NCBI RefSeq assembly: GCF_009295635.1 | Contig: NZ_WHIW01000002.1 | Span: 186,001 to 250,000, forward strand | Length of the DNA: 64,000 nucleotides | Direction of reading: 5' to 3' | From: Alkalilimnicola sp. S0819 | GTDB taxonomy: Bacteria > Pseudomonadota > Gammaproteobacteria > Nitrococcales > WHIW01 | In this document: positions 17,088-26,793 of the stretch, piece by piece | How positions within the stretch are numbered: position 1 is the stretch's first letter | Layout: the number at the start of each line of letters is the position of its first letter | Notes under the pieces: model-generated | The model's database searches: none | Told to the model about the DNA's origin: nothing | Seen by the model: only the letters and a program-made list of their open reading frames with translations | Made by a program: the position numbers and the translations under genes

Positions 17088-18551
17088 ATGTTGATTCCGG
17101 TGATTCTTTGTGGTGGTTCCGGCACCCGGCTGTGGCCCTTGTCCCGGCAGTTGTATCCCAAACAGTTTCTTCAATTGAACGGCGCCGGCAGCCTGCTTCA
17201 GCAGACGCTGGAGCGCTTGCGGACAGTGCCCGATCATGGTCCCTGCATCGTGGTCTGCAACGAAGCGCACCGTTTCCTGGTGGCTGAACAGCTACAGGCC
17301 TGCGGCGAGGAGGAGGCGCTGATCCTGCTCGAGGAGCAGGGCCGGAACACGGCACCGGCGGTGGCGCTGGCCGCCCTGCTGATCCGCGAACAGTACGGCG
17401 ATGAGACCGGCATGCTGGTGCTGCCCTCGGATCATCTGTTCCGCCGTCCTCAGGCCTTCGCCGAGAGCGTAGCCCAGGCCTATGCCGCCGTGCAGGATCA
17501 GCTTCTCACCTTCGGGGTGCCGCCCACGCGTCCCGAAACCGGCTATGGCTACATCCGTGCCGAGGCCGCGGCCGGCGCACAGGGGCCGCGCCCGGTGCTG
17601 GAGTTCGCCGAGAAACCTGACCTGGAGCGGGCGGAACGTTTTCTGGCCGCTGGCGACTACTACTGGAACAGCGGCATGTTCCTGTTCCGGGCCGGGGTCT
17701 ACCGGGCCGAGCTGCACCACCACGCACCGGCCATCGCGGAAGCCTGCGAGGCGGCGTACACCGGAATGGTTCATGACGGGCGTTTCCGCCGTCCGGGCGC
17801 GGAAGCCTTCGCCCGTTGCCCGGCCGATTCCATCGACTACGCGGTCATGGAGAAAACCGACCGTGCCGTCATGTTGCCGCTGGATGCGGGCTGGAGCGAT
17901 ATCGGTTGCTGGCGGGCCCTGCACGAGGCGCTGCCCAGGGACGGCCAGGGCAATGTCCTGCAGGGTGACGTGCTCAGCGAGGACACGCGCAACTGCTACA
18001 TACGCTCCGAGCATCGGCTGGTGGTGAGCCTGGGGCTGGATGATCACGTGATCGTCGAGACCGCGGACGCGGTGCTGGTGGCGCACCGGGATCGGGTGCA
18101 GGACATACGCGGCGTGGTGGACGGCTTGCGGAAAAAGGGCCGGGAAGAACCCCTGGTGCATCGCCAGGTGCACCGCCCCTGGGGTGGCTACGAAACCCTG
18201 GTCAGCTCCCAGCGCTTCCAGGTCAAGCGCCTGACCGTGGCGCCCGGTGCCTCCCTTTCTCTGCAGATGCACCATCACCGCGCCGAGCACTGGACGGTGG
18301 TCCGGGGCACGGCGCGGGTGTGGCGGGGCGAAGAGGAGTTCCTGCTCTCCGAGGACCAATCCGTCTACATACCCATAGGCGCCTTGCACCGCTTGGAGAA
18401 CCCGGGCCGCATTCCGCTGGAACTGGTGGAGGTGCAGACCGGCGCCTATCTCGGCGAGGACGACATCGTGCGCTTCGAGGACAGTTACGGGCGCATACCC
18501 CTGCCAGCCGGCGCCCCGGCGGCGGGTGCCGCCTCCGGGGCCGTGTCCTGA
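17088..18551 (+). CDS. manC: Mannose-1-phosphate guanylyltransferase / mannose-6-phosphate isomerase
   Basis: Bifunctional type II enzyme making GDP-mannose. The nucleotidyltransferase domain begins [18 protein letters not shown] with the second signature [24 protein letters not shown] and [11 protein letters not shown] follow. The C-terminal cupin domain carries [17 protein letters not shown] for isomerase activity. Its 487 residues match AlgA/ManC/XanB. ATG 17088 follows AGGGGGGAAG. It is the first gene of the exopolysaccharide locus and feeds the AlgD-type dehydrogenase at 43272-44585. Confidence 0.95.
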   Translation: MLIPVILCGGSGTRLWPLSRQLYPKQFLQLNGAGSLLQQTLERLRTVPDHGPCIVVCNEAHRFLVAEQLQACGEEEALILLEEQGRNTAPAVALAALLIREQYGDETGMLVLPSDHLFRRPQAFAESVAQAYAAVQDQLLTFGVPPTRPETGYGYIRAEAAAGAQGPRPVLEFAEKPDLERAERFLAAGDYYWNSGMFLFRAGVYRAELHHHAPAIAEACEAAYTGMVHDGRFRRPGAEAFARCPADSIDYAVMEKTDRAVMLPLDAGWSDIGCWRALHEALPRDGQGNVLQGDVLSEDTRNCYIRSEHRLVVSLGLDDHVIVETADAVLVAHRDRVQDIRGVVDGLRKKGREEPLVHRQVHRPWGGYETLVSSQRFQVKRLTVAPGASLSLQMHHHRAEHWTVVRGTARVWRGEEEFLLSEDQSVYIPIGALHRLENPGRIPLELVEVQTGAYLGEDDIVRFEDSYGRIPLPAGAPAAGAASGAVS

Positions 18552-18573
18552 CAATTCTTACAAGGAGGTTTCC

Positions 18574-20001
18574 ATGAACATCACCATTTTTGGCAGCGGT
18601 TATGTGGGGCTGGTGACCGGCGCCTGTTTCGCCGAGGTGGGGAATCATGTGCTGTGCGTCGACGTAGACGAGGCCAAGGTCGATGCGCTCAACCGTGGCG
18701 AAGTCCCCATTTACGAGCCCGGCCTGGGCGAGTTGCTGGCGGACAATCGCGCGGCCGGCCGGCTGCGCTTCACCACCGACCCGGCCGCGGGTGTCGCCCA
18801 TGGCGCGGTGATCATGATCGCCGTGGGGACTCCGGCCGACGAGGACGGTTCCGCGGATCTCAGCCATGTGCTCAAGGTGGCGCGGGGCATCGCCGAGCAC
18901 ATGGACGGCTACCGCCTGGTGGTGAACAAGTCCACCGTGCCGGTGGGCACCGCGGACCGGGTACGCGCCGTTATGGCCGAGACCCTGGCTCGGCGAGGGC
19001 TGCGCGGCGAATACGACGTGGTTTCAAACCCGGAATTTCTCAAGGAAGGTGCCGCGGTCAACGATTTCATGAAGCCCGATCGCATCGTGGTGGGCGCCGA
19101 CTCCGAGCGCGCGGCGCAGATGCTGCGCTCGCTCTACGCACCCTTCAACCGCAACCACGACCGGCTCATGGTCATGGATGTGCGCTCGGCGGAGCTCACC
19201 AAGTATGCCGCCAACGCCATGCTGGCCACCAAGATCAGCTTCATGAACGAACTGGCCAACCTGGCCGAGCGGCTGCAGGCCGATATCGAACAGGTACGGG
19301 TGGGGATAGGCGCCGACCCGCGTATTGGCTACGCCTTCATCTACCCCGGCTGCGGCTACGGCGGTTCCTGTTTCCCCAAGGATGTGAACGCATTGACCCG
19401 CTCGGCCCGGGGCGTGGGGTATCGGCCGCGTCTGCTGGAAGCGGTCACTCGGGTGAACGATCGGCAGAAGAACAGTCTTTTCGAGAAGATCCATCGGCAT
19501 TTCGACGGCGAGCTGCGCGGGCGCTGCATCGCGCTGTGGGGGCTGTCCTTCAAGCCCAACACCGATGATCTGCGCGAGGCGCCCAGCCGCAGGCTCATGG
19601 AATCCCTCTGGGCGGCCGGCGCCTCCGTGCGTGCCCACGATCCCCAGGGCATGAAGGAGGCGCGCCGCATCTATGGCGAACGCCCCGATCTAGTGCTGGC
19701 CGGTAGCCCGGAGCAGGCCCTGGAGGGGGCGGACGCCCTGGCGGTGCTCACCGAATGGAATGTGTATCGCAGCCCCGACCTTGAGGGCATGCGTCGGCGG
19801 CTGCGCGCACCGCTGGTGTTCGACGGCCGCAACCTCTACGACCCGCGGGACATGGCCGCTTATGGCTTCATCTATTACGCGGTAGGGCGGCCGTCGCTGC
19901 CGCCGCTGGAGCTGGAACCCGAGGAGCGGGTCCCGCCGGGGGCGCCCCAGTCCGCGCCTGGCAGCCTGGATCAAGTGGTGGCGGGGCCTGGCGCAATGTA
20001 A
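18574..20001 (+). CDS. ugd: UDP-glucose 6-dehydrogenase
   Basis: Oxidises UDP-glucose to UDP-glucuronate. The Rossmann start [20 protein letters not shown], the [13 protein letters not shown] segment and the catalytic Cys at residue 266 ([13 protein letters not shown]) are all present; the C-terminal domain has [18 protein letters not shown]. At 475 residues it is slightly long because of a Pro/Ala-rich tail of about 35 residues. ATG 18574 is preceded by GGAGG. It lies 22 bp after manC in the same direction. Confidence 0.95.
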   Translation: MNITIFGSGYVGLVTGACFAEVGNHVLCVDVDEAKVDALNRGEVPIYEPGLGELLADNRAAGRLRFTTDPAAGVAHGAVIMIAVGTPADEDGSADLSHVLKVARGIAEHMDGYRLVVNKSTVPVGTADRVRAVMAETLARRGLRGEYDVVSNPEFLKEGAAVNDFMKPDRIVVGADSERAAQMLRSLYAPFNRNHDRLMVMDVRSAELTKYAANAMLATKISFMNELANLAERLQADIEQVRVGIGADPRIGYAFIYPGCGYGGSCFPKDVNALTRSARGVGYRPRLLEAVTRVNDRQKNSLFEKIHRHFDGELRGRCIALWGLSFKPNTDDLREAPSRRLMESLWAAGASVRAHDPQGMKEARRIYGERPDLVLAGSPEQALEGADALAVLTEWNVYRSPDLEGMRRRLRAPLVFDGRNLYDPRDMAAYGFIYYAVGRPSLPPLELEPEERVPPGAPQSAPGSLDQVVAGPGAM

Positions 20002-20028
20002 CCGGGCCGCGTTTGCAGCAAGTGGCAT

Positions 20029-20054
20029 CCCGGGCCTCAAGCATGGGGCCCGGG
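20029..20054 (+). other. Hairpin in the ugd-wzz intergenic gap
   Basis: CCCGGGCC and GGCCCGGG make a perfect 8-bp stem with a 10-base loop. It lies between ugd and the Wzz-like gene with no T-tract and could modulate relative expression of the two. Confidence 0.4.
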
Positions 20055-20088
20055 CGCCTGGAAAGGTGTGAGGGAGACAGGAAAGGTC

Positions 20089-21873
20089 ATGGCAGCCAGG
20101 GAAGAAATGGAACTGCGCGATTATCTGCGGGTGCTGCGGCGGCGCAAGGGGGCACTGGCTCTGGGTCTGTTCACCATAGTGGCGTTGACGGTGGCGTTGG
20201 TGGTGCTGATGCCGAAAAGCTACCGTTCCACCGCGACCATACAGATCGAGCGGCGCGCGATCCCGGCGGAGTGGGTCTCCGGCCCCTCGTTGGGTTATCT
20301 CAGTGAGCGACTGCACGTGCTCAGTCAGCGCATCAAGAGCGAAGAGAATCTTCGCGCCATCGCCGAAAGATACGCCGTGTTCCCCCCGGGATCGAACTGG
20401 CAGACGAGTGGCGACTGGCTCAAGTCCATGCGGAAAGCCATCACTGTCGAGAAGGTGGACATCGAGGTGACCGACCCGCAGCGCGGACGGGTGATGCTGG
20501 TCACCGTCGCCTTCGATGTGTCCTTCGACGGGCGCACGCCGGAAGTGGCGCAGCAGGTTTCCCAGGAGCTCGCATCCCTGTACCTGCAGGACAACCAGAT
20601 GCGCCAATCCGAGACCGCCGCGGTGGTGGGTTTTCTGGAAGAGCAGTCCGAGCGCCTGGGGGCGCGCATGGATCAGCTGGAGCAAACCATTTCGGAGTTC
20701 AAGAGCACGCATCTGCAGAGCCTGCCGGAGCTGACGCCGGTCAATCGCAGCCTGTATGACCGGGCCATGGCGGACGTGGCCACCACGCGGGAGACCATCC
20801 GCAACCTGGAGCAGCGGCGCATCGCCCTGAGCACCCGGCTCGCCGGCCTCTCGCCCCAGGTCGACATCTACTCCGAGGATGGTCGCCGGGTGTCCACCGC
20901 CGGCGAACGGCTGCGCCTGTTGCGCAGCCAGTACGCTCGGGCTCGGGCCATGTACAGCGAGACTCATCCGGACGTGCTGCGCCTGAAGAGCGAAATCCAG
21001 GCCCTGGACGGAGCCGCCCGCGGTGGCGGTGGCGCCCTGTCCGGCGAACTGGCCCGCTTGCGGCTGGAACTGGAGCGGCTGCGCGACACCCGCTCCGCCG
21101 AACACCCGGACGTGATTGCCCTGCAACGACAAATCCGGGGAATGGAATCGCAATTCGCCGGCGGTGGTGGCGTTGGGGGGGCGGAGGAATCCCCGGTCAA
21201 CAATCCCGCCTACATCGCCGTGCGCGGTGAGCTGGATGCCGTTGAAGCGGATTTGCGCACCCAACGCAGCAAGCTCGACGGCCTGGTCGCCTCCATGGAT
21301 GACTACGAGCGACGCCTGTTCGCCTCACCGGGGGTCGAGAAGGAGTACCAGGCGCTGCTGCGCCAGCGGGACAGCCTCAATGAACGTTACCGCGAAGTGA
21401 GTGACCGTCTGCTGGGCGCGCAGATGACCATGCAGCTGGAAGGCGAGCAGGTGGGCGAGCGCCTGCACCTGGTGCGCGCAGCCAATCTGCCCAGCAAGCC
21501 CCGCAACCCCACCCCCATGGCGATCATGCTGTTCGGCATCGTGTTGGGCATGGGTGGCGGTGTTGGCGCGGCCGCCTTCAGCGAGTATTGGGATCGCGGG
21601 GTGCGGGGCCGCGATGGCGTGCGATCGGTCTTGAAACAACCGCCGCTAATCATCATGCCCTATGTAGACAACCGCAAGGACCGACAGCGAAAAAGCCGCC
21701 GCCGCTATCTGCGGGCGATTCTGATCGTGGTGGCGGGTCTGTTGTTGGTGGCCTTCCTGCACCAGCGTGGCCCAAGTCTTCTGGGGCTCGATACATCCGA
21801 GCGGGGCGCGCCCGCGTCCTTCCTGCCGGGCTGGTGGCCACAAGCCAGCGAACCTGATGCGGCGGAACAATAA
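20089..21873 (+). CDS. Wzz-type polysaccharide chain-length/export co-polymerase
   Basis: A 594-residue inner-membrane protein with the PCP topology: N-terminal helix after a short cytoplasmic segment (LRRRKGALALGLFTIVALTVALVVLMP), a large periplasmic region with extended coiled coils (roughly residues 170-440), a GNVR-like proline-rich segment (AANLPSKPRNPTP), and a second helix. Unusually, a third hydrophobic helix follows near residue 550 (AILIVVAGLLLVAFL). ATG 20089 follows AGGAAAGG. It controls polymer length together with the adjacent kinase-like ATPase. Confidence 0.88.
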   Translation: MAAREEMELRDYLRVLRRRKGALALGLFTIVALTVALVVLMPKSYRSTATIQIERRAIPAEWVSGPSLGYLSERLHVLSQRIKSEENLRAIAERYAVFPPGSNWQTSGDWLKSMRKAITVEKVDIEVTDPQRGRVMLVTVAFDVSFDGRTPEVAQQVSQELASLYLQDNQMRQSETAAVVGFLEEQSERLGARMDQLEQTISEFKSTHLQSLPELTPVNRSLYDRAMADVATTRETIRNLEQRRIALSTRLAGLSPQVDIYSEDGRRVSTAGERLRLLRSQYARARAMYSETHPDVLRLKSEIQALDGAARGGGGALSGELARLRLELERLRDTRSAEHPDVIALQRQIRGMESQFAGGGGVGGAEESPVNNPAYIAVRGELDAVEADLRTQRSKLDGLVASMDDYERRLFASPGVEKEYQALLRQRDSLNERYREVSDRLLGAQMTMQLEGEQVGERLHLVRAANLPSKPRNPTPMAIMLFGIVLGMGGGVGAAAFSEYWDRGVRGRDGVRSVLKQPPLIIMPYVDNRKDRQRKSRRRYLRAILIVVAGLLLVAFLHQRGPSLLGLDTSERGAPASFLPGWWPQASEPDAAEQ

Positions 21874-21896
21874 GCCTGGCGTGGGAGAGGGAATTC

Positions 21897-22685
21897 ATGG
21901 GAACCAAGATCAGCAGCTTCAAACCCACCGACGTGCAGGCGGCGCTGGCCAAGACACAGCGCGGCCGCAGGATAACCCCCGTGCGCAGCCGCGGGCTGGT
22001 GCGTTACCGGATGATCCCCTCGGTGCCGGTCCCGGTCTCACTGCTGGAGCGGCAGCGTCTGGTGGGCGCACCGGGGCGCGAACCGCTTTGGGATCGCTTC
22101 TGCACCCTGCGCAGCCAGGTGCTCGCCGTTATGGAGCGGCGTGGCTGGCGTTCCCTGGGTATCACCAGTGCGCGCCCCGGTGAGGGCAAAACCTGGACCG
22201 CGGTGAATCTCGCCATCAGCATTTCCCGTCGGGTGGGACACACCGCCTTGCTGGTGGACGCCAACCTGCGTCGTCCCGCCGTGCATCGCTACTTCGACAT
22301 CGCCAAACGCCATGGTCTGGCCAATTATCTTTGTGATGGCGCGCCGCTGGAGAGCCTGATGCTCCACCCGGTGGTGGGGAATCTGAGCGTGGTACCGGCG
22401 GGCGAATCCGTCGCGGACTCCTCCGACTTTCTGGCCTCCGGGCAGATGCACACCCTGGTCAGGGACATCACCGGGCGCTATGCCAACCGCACCGTACTCT
22501 TCGACATGCCCTCCGTCGCCGACGGGGATGGTGCGCTGGCCATGTTCCCCCACGTGGACGCGGTGCTGCTGGTGGTGGAAGAGGGCAGCACCAATCGCGA
22601 AACGCTGCGGCGCGCCGCGGAAGCGCTGGGCGATACCCCGATTATCGGCACCGTGCTGAACAAGGGCGAGGACGACGATGCTTGA
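21897..22685 (+). CDS. BY-kinase/CpsD-like ATPase lacking a tyrosine tail
   Basis: A 262-residue ParA/BY-kinase-fold protein. Walker A is SARPGEGKTWTAVNLA, Walker A' is LLVDANLRRP and Walker B is TVLFDMPS. Bacterial tyrosine kinases of this group normally end in a cluster of tyrosines; here the C-terminus is GTVLNKGEDDDA with none. It may therefore act as a non-autophosphorylating partner of the Wzz-like protein encoded 23 bp upstream. Bare CpsD/CapB-type subunits of similar length are usual when kinase and membrane activator are split. Confidence 0.87.
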   Translation: MGTKISSFKPTDVQAALAKTQRGRRITPVRSRGLVRYRMIPSVPVPVSLLERQRLVGAPGREPLWDRFCTLRSQVLAVMERRGWRSLGITSARPGEGKTWTAVNLAISISRRVGHTALLVDANLRRPAVHRYFDIAKRHGLANYLCDGAPLESLMLHPVVGNLSVVPAGESVADSSDFLASGQMHTLVRDITGRYANRTVLFDMPSVADGDGALAMFPHVDAVLLVVEEGSTNRETLRRAAEALGDTPIIGTVLNKGEDDDA

Positions 22686-22689
22686 AGCC

Positions 22690-22717
22690 GGCGTGCGGGC
22701 CGGCGGGCCCGCACGCC
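22690..22717 (+). terminator. Strong 12-bp hairpin after the kinase-like gene
   Basis: GGCGTGCGGGCC and GGCCCGCACGCC pair perfectly around a four-base loop, starting a few bases after the stop codon. There is no T-run. It may partially terminate or stabilise the upstream message, separating export-control genes from polymerase and flippase. Confidence 0.5.
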
Positions 22718-22788
22718 ACCCGAACCAGTGTTTGAATCAGGGAAGGTTGAACCGGCGGGCTTGCGCGCGCCGGCTCTTGGGAGATGGC

Positions 22789-24129
22789 ATGGCGCGGGTG
22801 CTGCTGCTTGGCTTGTTCGTTCTGCTGTTGCTGGAGCGAATGCTGGATCTGGAACTGGGTCTTGCCAAGGGCCTAAGTCTGAAGAACCTCTATATCTACG
22901 CGATTCTGGGTCTGCTGGCCCTGGGCGCGTTGATGCGCGGTCGCATTGTTCTCAGCGCACCGCCGCACGGTGTCAATCTGGCTTATCTGCTGTTGCTCGG
23001 CTATGCCGCCCTGTCCTGGTATTTCGCCGGCCAGCTGAATCCGTGGAACCTGCCCTATGATCGCGTCGAGGGCTTCATCACCCTCAAACGCCTGCTCGAT
23101 CAATACATGCTCTTCCTGGTGTTTCTGCTCACCCTGCGCAGCCGTGAGGATGCGCTGTGGGTGGCCCGCGGCATGCTTGCCTGCATCGCCCTGAGCAATC
23201 TGATCACCCTGGTAGACGTCTACAACATCCTCGATCTGGGCATCATCCATGAGCGCGAGGACGGCCGGGTCAGTGGCCCCATGGGGGAATCGAACCAATT
23301 CGGTGCCTTCATGGTCCTGTTCCTCCCGAGCATCCTGGCAATGGCCTTCATGAGTCGCGGGTTGCGGCGGGTCTTTTGGATACTGGGCGGCCTGGTGAGC
23401 GCCATGGCGCTGCTGCTGGCGGTTTCCCGTGGCGCGCTGTCGGCACTGGTGGTGGGCACCGTGCTCGGCTGCCTGTACCTGTACCGGTATATCCCTCGCG
23501 GACAACTCACCCGCGGCGTGCTCATTACCGGCGTAGTGTGTGCAGTGGTGGTCTCCGTGGCGATGTTGCATTACGGCGATCTGCTCTATGAGCGGCTCTA
23601 TGCCCAGAGCGACCCCGACGACATGCGCACCCTGAGCTCCGGGCGCAGCTACATCTGGAGCGCGGCGCTGGCAACGATGGCCGAGCACCCGCTGACCTGG
23701 CTGGTGGGGGGCGGGTGGAACATGTACGACAACATGCGCGCGCTGGGCATCTACTTCTACGCCACCCACAACACCTTCCTGTCCTTTCTCTACGATCTGG
23801 GCATGATCGGGCTGAGCCTTTACCTGGTGCTGGTGTACGCCATGCTGCGCACCGCCAGGAGCGCCATCGGGCGGCTGCCCGCCGCCCAGCGCGCCGAACT
23901 GATCATGTTCGTCATCGGCTTCATCGGGCTGATGTGGGCGGTGTTCTTCGTCAACCTCTACAAGCCCTGGCTGCTGATCTGGGCCTACCTGGGCCTGATG
24001 ATGCGCGTGGCGGTCAGCGCATCCCGGACGGCGGAGGCGCCTGACGGCGCGCCGGACCCGCATTCTCCGGAGCCGGTGACCGATCCGGGCTGGGACGGCG
24101 CGGCCCGCGCGCGCCGGGAGCGGGGCTAG
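22789..24129 (+). CDS. O-antigen ligase/polymerase family membrane protein (Wzy-like)
   Basis: About 446 residues with 10 or more membrane helices and one larger periplasmic loop (about residues 275-325) containing YAQSDPDDMRTLSSGRSYIW and AEHPLTWLVGGGWNMYD, followed by THNTFLSFLYDLG. This HN-containing loop pattern is typical of Wzy_C ligases and polymerases. In this locus it most likely polymerises repeat units; a ligase role cannot be excluded from sequence. ATG 22789 follows GGGAGA. The flippase gene starts 5 bp after its stop. Confidence 0.85.
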   Translation: MARVLLLGLFVLLLLERMLDLELGLAKGLSLKNLYIYAILGLLALGALMRGRIVLSAPPHGVNLAYLLLLGYAALSWYFAGQLNPWNLPYDRVEGFITLKRLLDQYMLFLVFLLTLRSREDALWVARGMLACIALSNLITLVDVYNILDLGIIHEREDGRVSGPMGESNQFGAFMVLFLPSILAMAFMSRGLRRVFWILGGLVSAMALLLAVSRGALSALVVGTVLGCLYLYRYIPRGQLTRGVLITGVVCAVVVSVAMLHYGDLLYERLYAQSDPDDMRTLSSGRSYIWSAALATMAEHPLTWLVGGGWNMYDNMRALGIYFYATHNTFLSFLYDLGMIGLSLYLVLVYAMLRTARSAIGRLPAAQRAELIMFVIGFIGLMWAVFFVNLYKPWLLIWAYLGLMMRVAVSASRTAEAPDGAPDPHSPEPVTDPGWDGAARARRERG

Positions 24130-24134
24130 GCGAG

Positions 24135-25583
24135 ATGGCGTCTCTGAAGAAACGCGGCCTCATTCTCACCTTTTCCCGGGCGGCCGATCAGGCCGTGATG
24201 ATGTTCAGCCCGCTGCTGCTGGTGCGCATCCTCGATGTGGAATCCTACGGGCAATACCGGGAATTCATCCTCTACGCGATGCTCATCAAGGCCTGCATCA
24301 GTCTCGGCGCCGGTCGCAGCCTGCTCTATTTCCTGCCCTTGGAGCCGGAGCGCTCCAGGCGCTACGTCACCCAGGCGGTGTTGTTCAGCCTGCTGCTCAG
24401 CGCGGTGGGCTGCGCGCTGGTATGGCTGGGCGGCGACCTGTTGCGCGCCTGGACCAGCTTCGACTTCGTGTTGCCGCTGGTGCTGTACCTGTTCTTTTTG
24501 GTGAATGTCGACTATTTCCTTTTCTACTGGCTGGCGCGCAAGCGCTCGGACGTGGTGCTGTTCTATTCCACCGGCCAGCTCATTTTGCGCCTGCTGGTGG
24601 TGGTGGCCGTGGCCTGGTGGAGTGGCGAGGCGCTGCACATCGCCTACGGGCTGGTGGCCTTCGAGGCGAGCCGCGCGCTTCTGGTGCTCGCTTACAGCGC
24701 CCACCAGGGGCTGCTTTCGGGAGGCTGGGACTGGGCCACGTGCAAGCGGCAAATGGCCTACTTTCTTCCGCTCGGCGGCTCCACCATTCTGTTTACCCTT
24801 ACCGAGAATCTCAGTCGGCTGTTCGTCTCCACCCAGATCGGCGCGACGGCCCTGTCGCTGTATGTCATCGGCACCTACGCCATACCGCTGCGCACGGTGA
24901 TCCGCAGTTCGGTGGGTGACGTGATATTCCCGGACATGGTGCAGAAGAGTGAAGCACGGGAGCCCATGGAGCGCCTGCGCCTGTGGCAACAATCCACGGT
25001 CTTGCTGTGTCTGCTGCTGTTCCCGGCCGCGACGGTAATGATCGTCGAGGCGGAATTGATCGTGCGCACCTTGTTCACCGCCGAGTACGTCGCCGCCGCA
25101 CCGATTTTCGCCATCTATGGGGTGGTGCTGCTGCGGGAATGCTTCGATCTGACCCTGCCCGTGCGCTCGGCGGGCAAAACCAGCTACTTCGTCTATGCCA
25201 ATCTGGCGGGCCTGGCGATCAATGCCGCCCTGCTGTTCCCCTTCTACCACCTGTTCGGCCTGCTCGGGCCGGCCTGGGCCTATCTGCTCACGCGGCTGAT
25301 CACCGGCGTGATGTTCTTTCCGGTGATCATGCATCTCTATGGCATACGTCTGTCCCGCTTGCTGCCCTGGTCCGATACGGGGCGACTGGCGCTGGGCTGC
25401 CTGCTCGCGGCACCGTTGCTGGTGGTGCTGGAGCCCACCGGGCTGAATGAACTGGTGGCGGCGATGATCGGCGGGTTGCTGTTCGCGCTGGCCTATCTGA
25501 CCTTCATACGTCGCTTCGGCAGCCAGACCACGGTGCAGATACTGGCTCGGATCTGGCCGCGTTGGCGACGCAGTCCCGCCTGA
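24135..25583 (+). CDS. Wzx-like polysaccharide flippase
   Basis: A 482-residue protein of the MOP superfamily with about 12-14 membrane helices, an N-terminus typical of Wzx (KKRGLILTFSRAADQAVMMFSPLLLVRILDVESYGQYREF shortened here: the segment LLLVRILDVESYGQYREF is diagnostic) and the mid-protein positive loops. It probably flips the lipid-linked repeat unit to the periplasmic face for the Wzy-like enzyme encoded directly upstream. Confidence 0.86.
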   Translation: MASLKKRGLILTFSRAADQAVMMFSPLLLVRILDVESYGQYREFILYAMLIKACISLGAGRSLLYFLPLEPERSRRYVTQAVLFSLLLSAVGCALVWLGGDLLRAWTSFDFVLPLVLYLFFLVNVDYFLFYWLARKRSDVVLFYSTGQLILRLLVVVAVAWWSGEALHIAYGLVAFEASRALLVLAYSAHQGLLSGGWDWATCKRQMAYFLPLGGSTILFTLTENLSRLFVSTQIGATALSLYVIGTYAIPLRTVIRSSVGDVIFPDMVQKSEAREPMERLRLWQQSTVLLCLLLFPAATVMIVEAELIVRTLFTAEYVAAAPIFAIYGVVLLRECFDLTLPVRSAGKTSYFVYANLAGLAINAALLFPFYHLFGLLGPAWAYLLTRLITGVMFFPVIMHLYGIRLSRLLPWSDTGRLALGCLLAAPLLVVLEPTGLNELVAAMIGGLLFALAYLTFIRRFGSQTTVQILARIWPRWRRSPA

Positions 25584-25608
25584 TCTTTTCTAGGGAAGAG
25601 CGAAGCTC

Positions 25609-26793
25609 ATGGATATGAGAGTACCAGGTGTGCTGATGCGGGGCGGAACCAGCAAGGGGCTGGTGCTGCACGCGGGGGCGCTGCCCGCCGGGGCGCGGGA
25701 GTGCGAGGCGATGATACTCGCCATGTTCGGCAGTCCTGATCGTCGCCAGGTCGACGGGCTGGGCGGTGCCGATCCGCTCAGCAGCAAGCTCGCCATCGTC
25801 AGCCCCTCGGAGCGCGCCGAGGCGGACGTGGATTATCTCTTCGGGCAGGTTGGCATAGAGCAACCCACTGTCGACTACACGGTGACCTGCGGCAATCTGG
25901 CCGCGGCGGTCGCCCAGTTCGCCGTGGATGAGGGCCTGGTGCCGGCGCGGGAGCCGTGCGCGACGGTGCGCATTTTCAACCGAAACACCGGCAAGCTGAT
26001 CCTGGCCGAAGTGCCGGTACGCGACGGTCGGGCCTGCACGGCGGGGGACTGCGTGATCGATGGGGTTCCGGGGCGGGGTGCCGCCATCAGGCTGACATTC
26101 TTCGAGCCCGCCGGGGGCGTCACCGGCCGCCTCCTGCCCACCGGGCAAGCCATGGACACGCTGCCCGGCGCTTTCGGGCCGATGCGCTTGTCGGTGGTGG
26201 ATGCGGGCAATCTTTACGCCTTCGTGCCCGCCGCATACTTCGGTCTGCGCGGCGACGAGACGCCCGCCGAACTCGAAGCCTGCGCCGGCTTGCTGGCGCA
26301 GGCCGATGCCATCCGACGCCGCGTGGCCGCCTTGTTGGTGCATCTTGGCGCGGTGCGCCCGGGTCTGGGGGCTCAGCTGGCCTTCTCCTGCAAGCTCGCG
26401 CTGCTCGGAGACGCGCGCGCGAGCGAGCCCGAGATCAGCGCGCGCATCCTCAATCCCGGCCGGGTCCACAAGGCGTTCGCGGTCACCGGCGCCATTGCCC
26501 TGGCCTGTGCCGCCAGGGTGCCGGGCAGTGTGGCCCATCTGCCTCGACTTGCGGTCGAGGCGCCAGGGACTCTGCGCATAGCCCATCCGGCCGGTGTCAT
26601 GGAGGTCGCGGTGAGCGCCACGGGAGCAGGCCCGATCCCCCACATTCAGGGCGTGAGCGTGCTGCGCACCGCCCGTCGGCTGATGGAAGGTCACATACTG
26701 GTACGCGAGGACGCGCTGCAGCCCGCGCCCGCCGCGTACGGCGCGCGCCCGGGCGCGGGGGTTTCATTGCCGGGACAGGGAGTCTGGTCCTGA
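25609..26793 (+). CDS. PrpF/DUF453-family isomerase in an exopolysaccharide locus
   Basis: A 394-residue member of the PrpF fold family (two diaminopimelate-epimerase-like domains), which shifts double bonds or protons on tricarboxylate-like substrates such as 2-methylaconitate. It opens VPGVLMRGGTSKGLVL. Lys60 (GGADPLSSKLAIV) and Cys94 (VTCGNLAAA) have the spacing of the key Lys and Cys reported for PrpF. No methylcitrate-cycle gene is nearby; it starts 25 bp after the flippase and overlaps the ATP-grasp gene by one base. A sugar-substituent role is inferred. Confidence 0.85.
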   Translation: MDMRVPGVLMRGGTSKGLVLHAGALPAGARECEAMILAMFGSPDRRQVDGLGGADPLSSKLAIVSPSERAEADVDYLFGQVGIEQPTVDYTVTCGNLAAAVAQFAVDEGLVPAREPCATVRIFNRNTGKLILAEVPVRDGRACTAGDCVIDGVPGRGAAIRLTFFEPAGGVTGRLLPTGQAMDTLPGAFGPMRLSVVDAGNLYAFVPAAYFGLRGDETPAELEACAGLLAQADAIRRRVAALLVHLGAVRPGLGAQLAFSCKLALLGDARASEPEISARILNPGRVHKAFAVTGAIALACAARVPGSVAHLPRLAVEAPGTLRIAHPAGVMEVAVSATGAGPIPHIQGVSVLRTARRLMEGHILVREDALQPAPAAYGARPGAGVSLPGQGVWS

